DNA of 64,000 nt, taken from Marinifaba aquimaris (GTDB lineage: Bacteria; Pseudomonadota; Gammaproteobacteria; Enterobacterales; Alteromonadaceae). The stretch spans positions 1 through 64,000 of the forward strand of contig NZ_JABULX010000011.1 of the NCBI RefSeq assembly GCF_013328345.1. Reading direction: 5' to 3'. A program made the position numbers and the translations under genes. Within the stretch, counting starts at the first letter, position 1; the number at the start of each line of letters is the position of its first letter. A model generated the notes under the pieces. It had not been told where the DNA came from, made no database searches, and saw nothing but the letters and a program-made list of their open reading frames with translations. Positions 19,623-28,181 of this stretch are shown here, piece after piece.

Positions 19623-20093
19623 ATGGGGAATGTTATCAACGCTGTTCTATTTGTATGTCTAGGCAATATTTGCCGTTCTCCTACAGCACACGCTGTATTT
19701 AGAAGTAAAGTTAAATCTCTTAATTTACCTATATCTTATGATAGTGCTGGCACGGCAAGCTATCATATCGGTGCTACACCTGATAAGCGCTCTGCTCAAC
19801 ACGGAAAAAAACGCGGCTATGATTTCTCCGAGCTTTATGCCAGAGCAGTTTCAACCGAAGACTTTGAAACATTTGATTTAATCTTAGCAATGGATAAATC
19901 TAACTATGATGATTTGATGAATGAATGCCCTGAGCACTTCCAACATAAAATTCATCTGTTCTTAGATTTTGCTGAAAACTACCCTGATCACCAAGAAGTT
20001 CCGGATCCATATTACGGTGGAGAAGAGGGCTTCGAACTCGTATTAGATCTCGTTGAAGATGCCTGCAATGGCTTAATCAATAAAATTAAGTAG
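19623..20093 (+). CDS. Low-molecular-weight protein tyrosine phosphatase, copy 1
   Basis: Cytosolic LMW-PTP fold protein of 156 residues. The catalytic P-loop CLGNICRSPT starts at Cys12 (C-X5-R-S), and the general-acid motif appears as VPDPYYGG near the C-terminal third. Substrates in bacteria include tyrosine kinases of polysaccharide export (Wzc/Wzb) and other phosphoproteins, but no kinase or polysaccharide gene is nearby, so the partner is unknown. The ATG at 19623 is preceded by a TTG codon that is better spaced from AAGGA and could be the true start. A paralogue follows 16 bases downstream; the two probably form an operon. Confidence 0.9.
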   Translation: MGNVINAVLFVCLGNICRSPTAHAVFRSKVKSLNLPISYDSAGTASYHIGATPDKRSAQHGKKRGYDFSELYARAVSTEDFETFDLILAMDKSNYDDLMNECPEHFQHKIHLFLDFAENYPDHQEVPDPYYGGEEGFELVLDLVEDACNGLINKIK

Positions 20094-20109
20094 TGATTAG
20101 GAGCTATTT

Positions 20110-20619
20110 TTGATCCGTTCTGAAAAAGTTAATTCAGTCTTATTTATTTGTTACGCCAATATTTGTCGCTCAACTACTGCTGAAGCTGTCTTTAGACAAA
20201 AAGCTCAGCAAGCCGGTCTAAAGCTTAAAGTATCCAGTGCAGGTACACATGCGAGTAATAAAGGAAATCCCCCGGATAGTCGCTCAGTCGATGCCGGCCG
20301 ACAAAGACGTTATGACTTTACTGACATTGCTTCACGTCGTGTAACCAAAGAAGATTTTGAAGAATATGACTTAATCTTGGTGATGGATAGCAATAATTTT
20401 AATTCTCTTTTGGCTAAGTGTCCTTTCGAGCAATTACACAAAATCGAGTACTTTCTTAGTTTTGCTAAACTTGGAAGACGAGTAAGAGATATTCCCGATC
20501 CTTATTATGCTGGTGTAACCGCATTTGAAAAAGTGCTAGACCTTATTGAGCAATCAAGTGACGGACTCATCCATTATCTAAAAGAAAACAGGATGACACC
20601 TAATTTGAGCGATAATTAA
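20110..20619 (+). CDS. Low-molecular-weight protein tyrosine phosphatase, copy 2
   Basis: A second LMW-PTP of 169 residues directly after the first, probably from an old tandem duplication since the two differ at most positions. The P-loop reads CYANICRSTT (Cys14 to Arg20). The catalytic Cys and Arg are kept, but the usual Gly of C-x-G-N is Ala. IPDPYYAG holds the general acid. The start is a TTG with GGAGC upstream; there is no better ATG. A C-terminal extension of about 12 residues is not in copy 1. Substrate unknown; the altered loop may change specificity (inference). Confidence 0.85.
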   Translation: MIRSEKVNSVLFICYANICRSTTAEAVFRQKAQQAGLKLKVSSAGTHASNKGNPPDSRSVDAGRQRRYDFTDIASRRVTKEDFEEYDLILVMDSNNFNSLLAKCPFEQLHKIEYFLSFAKLGRRVRDIPDPYYAGVTAFEKVLDLIEQSSDGLIHYLKENRMTPNLSDN

Positions 20620-20761
20620 TACCTATTCAAAAAGTTTACATAATTATTTACACTTTCCACAATTATTAATGTGACAATCCACTTCTTTTCTTGCAATTGA
20701 AACATAAACTCAGTAGTTTCCTTGGTTCTTATATCAATAACTAACTAGAGGACAAAAATCA

Positions 20762-22105
20762 GTGTCTCAATGGTCACCAGAGAGCTGGCGTAATTTCCCA
20801 ATTTTACAACAGCCAACCTATCCCGATGCACAGCAAGTAGCTGAGGTAGAAGCACAATTAGCTAAGTACCCACCACTTGTATTTGCAGAAGAAATTCGTG
20901 ATTTACGCAGGAGCCTTGCCGATGTTGCAAATGGCAAAGCGTTTTTATTACAAGGTGGTGATTGTGCTGAATCCTTTAGTGAATTTAATGCACCTAAAAT
21001 AAGAGATACGTTTAAAACCATTTTACAAATGGCTGTAGTCATGACATTCAGTGGTGAATGTCCGATCGTTAAAGTTGCTCGTATGGCTGGTCAATACGCA
21101 AAACCGCGTTCAGCTGATATGGAAAAACGTGGTGAAGTAGAATTACCAAGTTACCGCGGCGATATCATCAACGGTTTTGACTTTACACCTGAAGCGCGTA
21201 TTCCAGACCCTCACCGTATGGTAACTGCGTACAATCAATCAGCCGCGACTTTAAATCTATTGCGTGCATTCGCACAAGGTGGTTTAGCTGATTTACATCA
21301 AGTGAATCGCTGGAATATGAGTTTTGTCGAATCCAATCCGCGTAAAGAGCAATATCAAGATATGGCTCAGCGTATTCAGCAAACGCTTACTTTCATGGAA
21401 ACATGTGGCATTTCAGCAGACAATACTGCTGCAATTCGTGAGACGCAATTATTCACGTCTCACGAAGCGTTGTTACTAAACTATGAACAGGCTCTAACGC
21501 GTCGCGATACGTTAACTGATTTATGGTATGACTGCTCAGCACACATGGTTTGGATTGGTGAGCGTACTCGCCAGCTTGATCATGCTCATATTGAGTACTT
21601 CCGTGGTATTAATAACCCAATTGGCGTCAAAGTGGGTCCTGGTATGGATCCAGATGACTTAATTCGTTTGATTGATGCACTAAACCCTGAAAACGATGCG
21701 GGTCGATTAACGTTAATCACGCGTATGGGAGCTGAAACTTTACCAGAAAAACTACCGGCGTTAGTGCGTAAAGTGCAACAAGAAGGACGCAAAGTGGTCT
21801 GGAGTAGCGACCCTATGCATGGAAATACAGTGAGTTCTTCAACGGGTTACAAAACACGTAATTTTGATGCGATCTTATCTGAAATTCGTCACTTCTTTGC
21901 TGTACACAAAGCTGAAGGCTCATATGCCGGTGGTATACACCTAGAAATGACAGGCCAACACGTTACTGAGTGTACTGGTGGTGCTTATCAAATTTCAGAC
22001 GCTGACTTATCAACGGCGTATCAAACACAGTGCGACCCGCGTTTGAATGCGGATCAGGTACTAGAGCTAGCTTTCCTTGTTTCGGAGTCATTAAAAGGTC
22101 GTTAA
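20762..22105 (+). CDS. Class II 3-deoxy-7-phosphoheptulonate synthase
   Basis: Joins phosphoenolpyruvate and erythrose-4-phosphate to DAHP, the first step of the shikimate pathway. It is the plant-like class II type (AroA_II), not the AroF/G/H type. Motifs are [11 protein letters not shown] at 62-72, [22 protein letters not shown], and [15 protein letters not shown] near the C-terminus. The start is GTG with AGAGGA upstream; 447 residues is typical of the bacterial short class II form. Its substrates come from glycolysis and the pentose phosphate pathway upstream in the window. I saw no clear leader-peptide attenuator in the 140-base upstream gap. Confidence 0.95.
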   Translation: MSQWSPESWRNFPILQQPTYPDAQQVAEVEAQLAKYPPLVFAEEIRDLRRSLADVANGKAFLLQGGDCAESFSEFNAPKIRDTFKTILQMAVVMTFSGECPIVKVARMAGQYAKPRSADMEKRGEVELPSYRGDIINGFDFTPEARIPDPHRMVTAYNQSAATLNLLRAFAQGGLADLHQVNRWNMSFVESNPRKEQYQDMAQRIQQTLTFMETCGISADNTAAIRETQLFTSHEALLLNYEQALTRRDTLTDLWYDCSAHMVWIGERTRQLDHAHIEYFRGINNPIGVKVGPGMDPDDLIRLIDALNPENDAGRLTLITRMGAETLPEKLPALVRKVQQEGRKVVWSSDPMHGNTVSSSTGYKTRNFDAILSEIRHFFAVHKAEGSYAGGIHLEMTGQHVTECTGGAYQISDADLSTAYQTQCDPRLNADQVLELAFLVSESLKGR

Positions 22106-22130
22106 ACCTTTATCCGATAGGCAGTCTAGT

Positions 22131-22161
22131 AAAAGCGCAGTCAACCTGACTGCGCTTTTTT
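22131..22161 (+). terminator. Terminator of the DAHP synthase gene
   Basis: AAAAGCGCAGTCA-ACC-TGACTGCGCTTTTTT, a long GC-containing stem with T tail, 25 bases after the stop. Confidence 0.92.
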
Positions 22162-22255
22162 GTATATTTATCTAAACAGTTTTAGTTTTTTGGTGATCGG
22201 CTTTTTGATATACTTCGAATTAAATATAAGCTCGAAGTAAATATAAAAACGCTTT

Positions 22256-25200
22256 ATGACTCATCTGCCACGGTTATCAGAAGTCGATGCGATTGCAAAA
22301 GACTACCTTTCATTTATCAACGCTTTACGCGAAAGCAAGTTTTCTGGTGATATAGAAACCAGTTACGCTAGTCGTTTTTCTGTTGCGACTGACAATAGTA
22401 TTTATCAGACCCTTCCTCAAGCGGTTATCTTGCCCAAAAATACCCAAGATTTGAAAATGTTGACCAAACTCGCATCAAAAGCTGAGTTTCAGTCTATTCG
22501 TTTCTCTGCGCGTGGAGGTGGTACTGGCACCAATGGTCAATCATTAACTTCTGGCATTATGGTCGACTTGAGTCGTCATATGAATCAAATCATTGATTTC
22601 AACGCAGAAGAAGGTTGGGTTAAGGTACAAGCGGGTGTTGTTAAAGACCAGCTCAACGCCTTTTTAAAGCCAAATGGTTTTTTCTTTGCGCCAGACTTGA
22701 GTACGAGTAACAGGGCGACAATCGGTGGCATGATCAATACTGATGCTTCGGGTCAAGGTTCGCTTGTTTATGGTAAAACGTCAGATCACGTACTGGGACT
22801 GAAGTCTATCTTAGTGGATGGTACTGAGCTCGATAGTAGCAAGCTGGCAATTGAAGATGCAAAACTAAGAGCGAGTCAAGATAATACTATCGGCCGAATT
22901 TATAAACAACTGCTGGAAACGGGTATTGAAAAACGCACTCAAATTCTTGACAAATTCCCTCGGTTAAATCGATTTTTGACCGGTTATGATCTCGAAAATA
23001 TTTTTAATGACGAATTGACAGAGTTCGATCTTAGCCGTGTCATCACAGGCTCAGAAGGCTCATTAGCTTTTGTCGCTGAAGCTAAGCTTAATGTCACCCC
23101 CATTGCCAAATACAAAGCATTGGTCAATGTTAAATACGACAGTTTCGATTCTGCGTTGCGCAACTCTCCATTTCTTGTTCAAGCGCACGCAACTTCGGTA
23201 GAAACAATTGATAGTACGGTTTTGAATTTAGCTCGTGAAGATATCATCTGGCATTCTGTTAGCCATTTGATTGAAGATGTGCCAAACAAAGTCATGGACG
23301 GTATCAATATTGTTGAATTTAATGCCAATGATAAAGCGGAAATCGAACAGAAGATTAATGCCTTATGTCAGCGCTTGGATGAAATTATTGAAGCAGACAA
23401 TAAAGGGGTTATTGGATATCAAGTTACTTACGATCTTCCTTCAATTCAAACGATCTACGCGATGCGTAAAAAAGCGGTTGGCTTGCTCGGTAATACAAAA
23501 GGTAAGAAAAAGCCACTTGCATTTGCTGAAGATACTGCAGTACCGCCAGAGAACTTAGCAGATTTTATCGTCGAATTTAGGGCCTTACTTGATAATACAG
23601 GTTTGGCCTATGGCATGTTTGGCCATGTTGATGCTGGAGTTTTACACGTAAGACCTGCACTTGATATGTGTGAAGATGTGGATGAGAAACTATTAAGAGA
23701 AATCTCGGATAAAGTGGTCGCGTTAACTGCCAAGTACGGCGGACTGATGTGGGGTGAACACGGTAAAGGTTTTAGAAGTGAATACGGTCCAGAATTTTTT
23801 GGTGAGGAATTATTCACTGAACTTCGAAAAATCAAAGCGTCTTTTGACCCAAATAACAGAATGAATCCTGGTAAAATTTGTACCCCCATCGATTCAGATG
23901 AAAACCTTGTCTCAGTTGATGACACAAAACGCGGGTTCTACGATAAACAAATTCCAATTACGGTTAGGGAGAGCGTAGAAACGGCCGTTAACTGTAATGG
24001 TAATGGTCTTTGTTTTAATTGGGAAACGAGCAGCCCAATGTGTCCATCATATAAAGTGACACGAGATAGAAGACATTCACCAAAAGGCCGAGCAGGTTTA
24101 ATGAGAGAGTGGCTTCGCCAACTATCAAATCAGGGTGTCGACTTTGATAAGTTAGAAACTAAACTGACTTCAGCAACACTTTCGGCTTTTGAGCCTATTA
24201 AACAACTTTTCACTAAAAAATCGCGCGCTGAGTATGATTACTCTCACGAAGTAATGCAATCGATGGACGAATGTCTTGCCTGCAAGGCCTGTACCAGTGC
24301 CTGTCCAATTAAAGTTGATGTCCCAACGTTTAGGGCTCGTTTTTTACAAGTTTACTACAGCCGATACCGTCGTCCATTAAAGGACTTTTTAGTCGGTTCG
24401 ATTGAACAATCTGCACCTTTAATGGCTAAAGCACCGCGATTTGTTAATGCAATTGTTGATAATCCAATTAGTAAAGGGTTATTGAAAAAGACATTGGGTT
24501 ATGTAGATACACCTTTACTTTCGTACCCAACACTTGAAGATCAAGTGGGCAGAATGAATGTGTTAGATTGGGATTTAGCACGTCTATCTGCCATGGCAAA
24601 AGAGCAGAGAAGTAAAATTGTTGCTATTGTTCAAGACCCGTTTACATCGTTTTACGATGCTAATGTAGTGGCGGACTGGGTTAAACTCATTACTAAGCTT
24701 GGTTATACACCGTTGTTATTACCGTTTAAACCGAATGGTAAACCTGAACACGTAAAAGGTTTTTTAGCAAAGTTTGCAAAAACGGCAAAAGACGGGGCAG
24801 ATTTCTTATCACAAGTTCAAGGTTTAGGTATTACCTTAGTAGGTACCGATCCATCTCTGGTACTTTGTTACCGCGATGAGTACGTAAAAACACTAGGGGA
24901 AGGACGTGGCGACTTTGATGTGCTTTTACCGCACGAGTGGTTATCTAACATTGAACTGCCTCAGCTTAACATGAGCAATAAAACATACCAGTTATTTGCC
25001 CATTGCTCTGAAAAAACCGCTATTCCAACTACACATGCGCTCTGGCAACAAGTTTTCCAGAAATTTGGCGCAGAGCTCAAACCTATCAGTGTAGGCTGTT
25101 GTGGTATGGCAGGTACTTATGGGCATGAAGCATCACATCTGGGCAATTCTAAGGCCTTGTATGAGATGAGTTGGCAAGATAACATCAAACAGTTTGATAA

Positions 25201-25303
25201 CAGTGAAGTACTCGTGACAGGCTATTCATGTCGTTCTCAGGTAAAACGCTTCGAGCAGTTCAAACCAAAACATCCAGTACAGGCTCTTTTACAGCTTTTC
25301 TAG
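22256..25303 (+). CDS. ydiJ: D-2-hydroxyglutarate dehydrogenase (YdiJ type)
   Basis: A 1015-residue two-part enzyme. The N-terminal half is an FAD-linked oxidase (GGGTGTNGQSL in the FAD-binding region, NTDASGQGSLVYGKTSDHVLG). The C-terminal half is an iron-sulfur/CCG domain with ECLACKACTSACPIK and a cysteine-rich VGCCGMAGTYGHE. It aligns nearly end to end with E. coli YdiJ, shown to oxidise D-2-hydroxyglutarate, a by-product of SerA. There is a serC later in the window but no serA. The ATG has no strong ribosome site. It is followed 28 bases later by the SpmAB-like gene, probably co-transcribed. Confidence 0.95.
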   Translation: MTHLPRLSEVDAIAKDYLSFINALRESKFSGDIETSYASRFSVATDNSIYQTLPQAVILPKNTQDLKMLTKLASKAEFQSIRFSARGGGTGTNGQSLTSGIMVDLSRHMNQIIDFNAEEGWVKVQAGVVKDQLNAFLKPNGFFFAPDLSTSNRATIGGMINTDASGQGSLVYGKTSDHVLGLKSILVDGTELDSSKLAIEDAKLRASQDNTIGRIYKQLLETGIEKRTQILDKFPRLNRFLTGYDLENIFNDELTEFDLSRVITGSEGSLAFVAEAKLNVTPIAKYKALVNVKYDSFDSALRNSPFLVQAHATSVETIDSTVLNLAREDIIWHSVSHLIEDVPNKVMDGINIVEFNANDKAEIEQKINALCQRLDEIIEADNKGVIGYQVTYDLPSIQTIYAMRKKAVGLLGNTKGKKKPLAFAEDTAVPPENLADFIVEFRALLDNTGLAYGMFGHVDAGVLHVRPALDMCEDVDEKLLREISDKVVALTAKYGGLMWGEHGKGFRSEYGPEFFGEELFTELRKIKASFDPNNRMNPGKICTPIDSDENLVSVDDTKRGFYDKQIPITVRESVETAVNCNGNGLCFNWETSSPMCPSYKVTRDRRHSPKGRAGLMREWLRQLSNQGVDFDKLETKLTSATLSAFEPIKQLFTKKSRAEYDYSHEVMQSMDECLACKACTSACPIKVDVPTFRARFLQVYYSRYRRPLKDFLVGSIEQSAPLMAKAPRFVNAIVDNPISKGLLKKTLGYVDTPLLSYPTLEDQVGRMNVLDWDLARLSAMAKEQRSKIVAIVQDPFTSFYDANVVADWVKLITKLGYTPLLLPFKPNGKPEHVKGFLAKFAKTAKDGADFLSQVQGLGITLVGTDPSLVLCYRDEYVKTLGEGRGDFDVLLPHEWLSNIELPQLNMSNKTYQLFAHCSEKTAIPTTHALWQQVFQKFGAELKPISVGCCGMAGTYGHEASHLGNSKALYEMSWQDNIKQFDNSEVLVTGYSCRSQVKRFEQFKPKHPVQALLQLF

Positions 25304-25331
25304 AGATAGTAAATACAAGGACAGTTGAGCG

Positions 25332-26561
25332 ATGTTAAATAAAATTTGGTTTTACACCATTAGCATCGCTTTTCTCTCAGCGTGCTATCAAGGCTTTGTG
25401 GTTGCTGATGTTGAAATATTTCAGCGTATGCTGACGGCAATCTTTGATATGGCACAGCTGTGTGTCAAGTTAGCTATAGGCTTAATTGGATTACTTGCAT
25501 TTTGGTTGGGTATTGCAAGAGTCGCAGAAAAGTCCGGAGCAATTCAAAAATTAGCCCACAAGCTTAGCCCACTTTTTTCTAGTATTATGCCTGAAGTACC
25601 TAAAGGTCACCCTGCATTAGGCCACGTCACGATGAATATGGCTGCTAATATGATGGGACTGGATAACGCGGCGACACCCCTGGGGTTAAAAGCAATGCAA
25701 TCACTGCAGAGTTTAAACCCTAAACCAGATACAGCCTCTAATGCGCAGATTCTATTTCTCGTCCTAAATACCTCATCAATTACGCTTTTTCCCATTACTG
25801 TATTTATGTATCGCGCGCAGTTGGGCGCAGCAAGTCCCACAGATGTATTTCTACCTATTTTACTCGCTACTTGTGCATCGACTTTAGCAGGTTTTCTAGC
25901 GGTTGCTTATTGTCAAAAGTTGAATTTATTTCGACTTAAAATGTTAATGGTGTTGGGACTTTTCATCAGTCTGATGTCTGGACTTTTTGTTTATTTGATG
26001 ACCTTAACCGCTCATCAGCTTGAAACCGTTTCATCAGTCGGTGCAAACTTTCTAATTTTATTTTTTATCGTTTTAATTTTAGCAATTGCTCATTTCAAAC
26101 GTGTTGAAGTTTATCAAGAGTTTGTTGAAGGGGCGAAAGAAGGTTTCAATACAGCGGTTTCTATTATTCCATTTCTATTGGCGATGCTTGTAGCGATCGC
26201 AATGCTTCGCAGTTCAGGTATCTTGGACAGCATGTTGGCGCTAATTGGATTATTGGTTTCTCTCTTTAATGGCGATACTCGTTTTGTTGATGCCTTACCC
26301 GTTGCTTTTTTAAAACCGCTCAGCGGCTCCGGTGCAAGAGCAATGATGATAGAAACGATTAATACACACGGCGTAGACTCGTTTGCCGGACGATTAGCTG
26401 CAATCATGCAGGGTTCAACTGAAACCACCTTCTATGTGCTAGCCGTTTACTTTGGTAGTGTGAAAATAAAATACGTCAGGCATGCAATCGGCTGTGGTTT
26501 ATTTGCTGATTTTGCAGGTATTTCTGCCGCAATTTTGGTGGCGTTTATCTTTTATGGATAG
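25332..26561 (+). CDS. Fused SpmA-SpmB-like nucleoside-recognition membrane protein
   Basis: A 409-residue inner-membrane protein with many hydrophobic segments and two halves. The first half carries the SpmA signature NMAANMMGLDNAATPLGLKA; the second carries the SpmB signature LKPLSGSGARAMM followed by GSTETTFYVLAVYFG. In Firmicutes these are two genes needed for spore core dehydration; non-sporulating Gram-negatives carry the fused form, function unknown. Both halves are nucleoside-recognition (Gate) domains, suggesting a transporter. AAGGA precedes the ATG. It lies directly after ydiJ. Confidence 0.85.
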   Translation: MLNKIWFYTISIAFLSACYQGFVVADVEIFQRMLTAIFDMAQLCVKLAIGLIGLLAFWLGIARVAEKSGAIQKLAHKLSPLFSSIMPEVPKGHPALGHVTMNMAANMMGLDNAATPLGLKAMQSLQSLNPKPDTASNAQILFLVLNTSSITLFPITVFMYRAQLGAASPTDVFLPILLATCASTLAGFLAVAYCQKLNLFRLKMLMVLGLFISLMSGLFVYLMTLTAHQLETVSSVGANFLILFFIVLILAIAHFKRVEVYQEFVEGAKEGFNTAVSIIPFLLAMLVAIAMLRSSGILDSMLALIGLLVSLFNGDTRFVDALPVAFLKPLSGSGARAMMIETINTHGVDSFAGRLAAIMQGSTETTFYVLAVYFGSVKIKYVRHAIGCGLFADFAGISAAILVAFIFYG

Positions 26562-26630
26562 CGCATACTGAACTATTTAATTTCTTTGCTAGTCTATGAA
26601 AAGTACTGAACTTAAAAGTAAGGAATTAAA

Positions 26631-27323
26631 TTGAAACGTCTTAAAACCTATTCACGTTATACCTCAATAACTATCTTATTATCTTTGCTATGTTTTTATG
26701 CATATGCTGATGAACAAGTCATACAGGTATCTGCTCATGCGAGTATTAATGCAAAACCTGATGTGCTTATTGCAGACCTCTATATTAGTGAAACAAATAA
26801 AAGTGTTAGTGCGGCTAAAAAAATAGTTGATATTAAATCTAAAAAGGTCATCGAGAGACTTAAAAATTTGGGGCTAAAAGATGCTGATATAAGTAGCTAC
26901 CAAATAGAAGTTTATCCGAAATCTGAACGAGATCGCCAAACAGGTGACTATGTACAAGTTGGTTTCACTGTTAGCCGTAAATTTCATATTATCGTAAGAG
27001 ATTTTGCTGATATCGATGCTGTGCTAGATAGCGCTGTTAAGTTAGGTGTCAATCGAATTGGGCGTGTTGATGCACAAATTAGTGATAGTGAAACACTTTA
27101 TCTAAAAGCGTTAGAGCAGGCTTTACGCAATGCACAAGAAAAAGCGAATCGCTTGGCTAAAGTTGCTGATAAGAAAGTAACTGAAGTACTGTCGATTCAA
27201 GAGTCAGCAGGGCAGCCTATACACAGGGTTAGAGAAAGTGCTATGTTGATGAGTGATACCGTTAGTGAACCGGGCTCAAAAGAAGTGACTGCTCAGATAA
27301 CAGTTATCTACAAGTTAGAGTGA
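26631..27323 (+). CDS. SIMPL-domain periplasmic protein (YggE-like)
   Basis: A 230-residue exported protein with a TTG start preceded by AAGGA. Residues 1-26 form a signal peptide ending CFYAYA-DE. The rest is a SIMPL/DUF541 domain, recognisable from VSAHASINAKPDVLIADLYI at the start and the C-terminal KEVTAQITVIYKLE strand. E. coli YggE has been linked to reduced oxidative stress; the biochemical function of the family is not settled. It is a single gene between the SpmAB-like gene and a shared terminator. Confidence 0.85.
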   Translation: MKRLKTYSRYTSITILLSLLCFYAYADEQVIQVSAHASINAKPDVLIADLYISETNKSVSAAKKIVDIKSKKVIERLKNLGLKDADISSYQIEVYPKSERDRQTGDYVQVGFTVSRKFHIIVRDFADIDAVLDSAVKLGVNRIGRVDAQISDSETLYLKALEQALRNAQEKANRLAKVADKKVTEVLSIQESAGQPIHRVRESAMLMSDTVSEPGSKEVTAQITVIYKLE

Positions 27324-27343
27324 TTGGGATTATCATTCAGCCA

Positions 27344-27374
27344 TAAAAAAAGCAGTTAAAAAACTGCTTTTTTT
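27344..27374. terminator. Bidirectional terminator between SIMPL gene and cspD
   Basis: AAAAAAAGCAGTT-AAAA-AACTGCTTTTTTT, a symmetric hairpin with A and T tracts, between two convergent genes. Confidence 0.9.
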
Positions 27375-27397
27375 AATTTATCGGTAACAAGAAAAGA

Positions 27398-27613
27398 CTA
27401 TTTTACTTGCTCAGATAATTTAATATTAATTGCATGAAGACCTTTAGGGCCCTCAGTTAGGTCAAACTCAACATCTTGGCCGGCTTTTAATGTGCGGTAG
27501 CCATCCATATCAATTGTCGAGTAGTGTGCAAATACATCTTCATTTTGACCATCTGGCACAATAAAACCAAAACCTTTGGCATTGTTGAACCATTTCACTT
27601 TACCGTTCGCCAT
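27398..27613 (-). CDS. cspD: Cold-shock-domain protein (CspD-like)
   Basis: A 71-residue single cold-shock domain. RNP1 reads KGFGFI and RNP2 DVFAHY, the nucleic-acid-binding faces of the OB fold. Its position next to clpS-clpA is the conserved place of cspD, whose E. coli product inhibits replication in stationary phase. The protein resembles CspD more than CspA in its GYRTLKAGQDVEFDL segment. The ATG has AAGGAT upstream. Expression pattern cannot be told from sequence. Confidence 0.92.
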   Translation of the reverse strand: MANGKVKWFNNAKGFGFIVPDGQNEDVFAHYSTIDMDGYRTLKAGQDVEFDLTEGPKGLHAINIKLSEQVK

Positions 27614-27789
27614 ACTTCTTATCCTTTATATAACCTGAAGCTTACACCTTTAAGCAAGATTGTAGTTGATTTTTGTAAATTTAACTACATATTCAACTTT
27701 AGATAAATTTATTCTTGAGTCAAGTTTTTTTGACCCGTATTGTTGTATTTATCAGTAAAAAGTTTTTAGAAACAAAAAAAGCCTAGCAA

Positions 27790-27816
27790 AGCGTAATTGA
27801 AACGCTATATTTTTTA
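27790..27816 (+). repeat. Terminator-like hairpin in the clpS leader
   Basis: AGCGT, a 7-base loop, ACGCT, then a T run (ATATTTTTT), ending two bases before the clpS ATG. There is no visible Shine-Dalgarno. The structure could attenuate transcription or block initiation, or be chance in an AT-rich gap. Confidence 0.35.
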
Positions 27817-27818
27817 TT

Positions 27819-28139
27819 ATGAGTAGACAAAATCAGTACGACAGCTTCGAAGAAGACGTCCTCGATGAACGAAAACAAGCTTTAAAACCACCTTCAATGT
27901 ACAAAGTGGTATTAAATAATGACGACTATACCCCTATGGACTTTGTCGTTGATGTATTGACGCGTTTTTTTAGATTGGACGAAGAAAAAGCCAACCAAAT
28001 CATGATGACAGTGCATTTCGAAGGTAAGGGTGTATGTGGCATCTTTACTGCTGATATCGCTGAAACTAAAGTCGCGCAAGTGACATCTTATGCAAGAGAG
28101 CATCAACATCCTCTACTTTGCACTATGGAAGAAGCTTAA
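27819..28139 (+). CDS. clpS: ATP-dependent Clp protease adaptor ClpS
   Basis: A 106-residue adaptor that delivers N-degron substrates to ClpAP. The substrate-binding motif [11 protein letters not shown] is at 33-43 and His66 lies in [10 protein letters not shown]; both are hallmark positions. The first 22 residues are the flexible acidic N-terminal extension needed for delivery. The ATG matches the family start but lacks a recognisable ribosome site. clpA follows 42 bases later. Confidence 0.97.
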   Translation: MSRQNQYDSFEEDVLDERKQALKPPSMYKVVLNNDDYTPMDFVVDVLTRFFRLDEEKANQIMMTVHFEGKGVCGIFTADIAETKVAQVTSYAREHQHPLLCTMEEA

Positions 28140-28181
28140 TCACTTCTTAATTTACGCACTCTATCAGTTTTGAGGTAAGTT

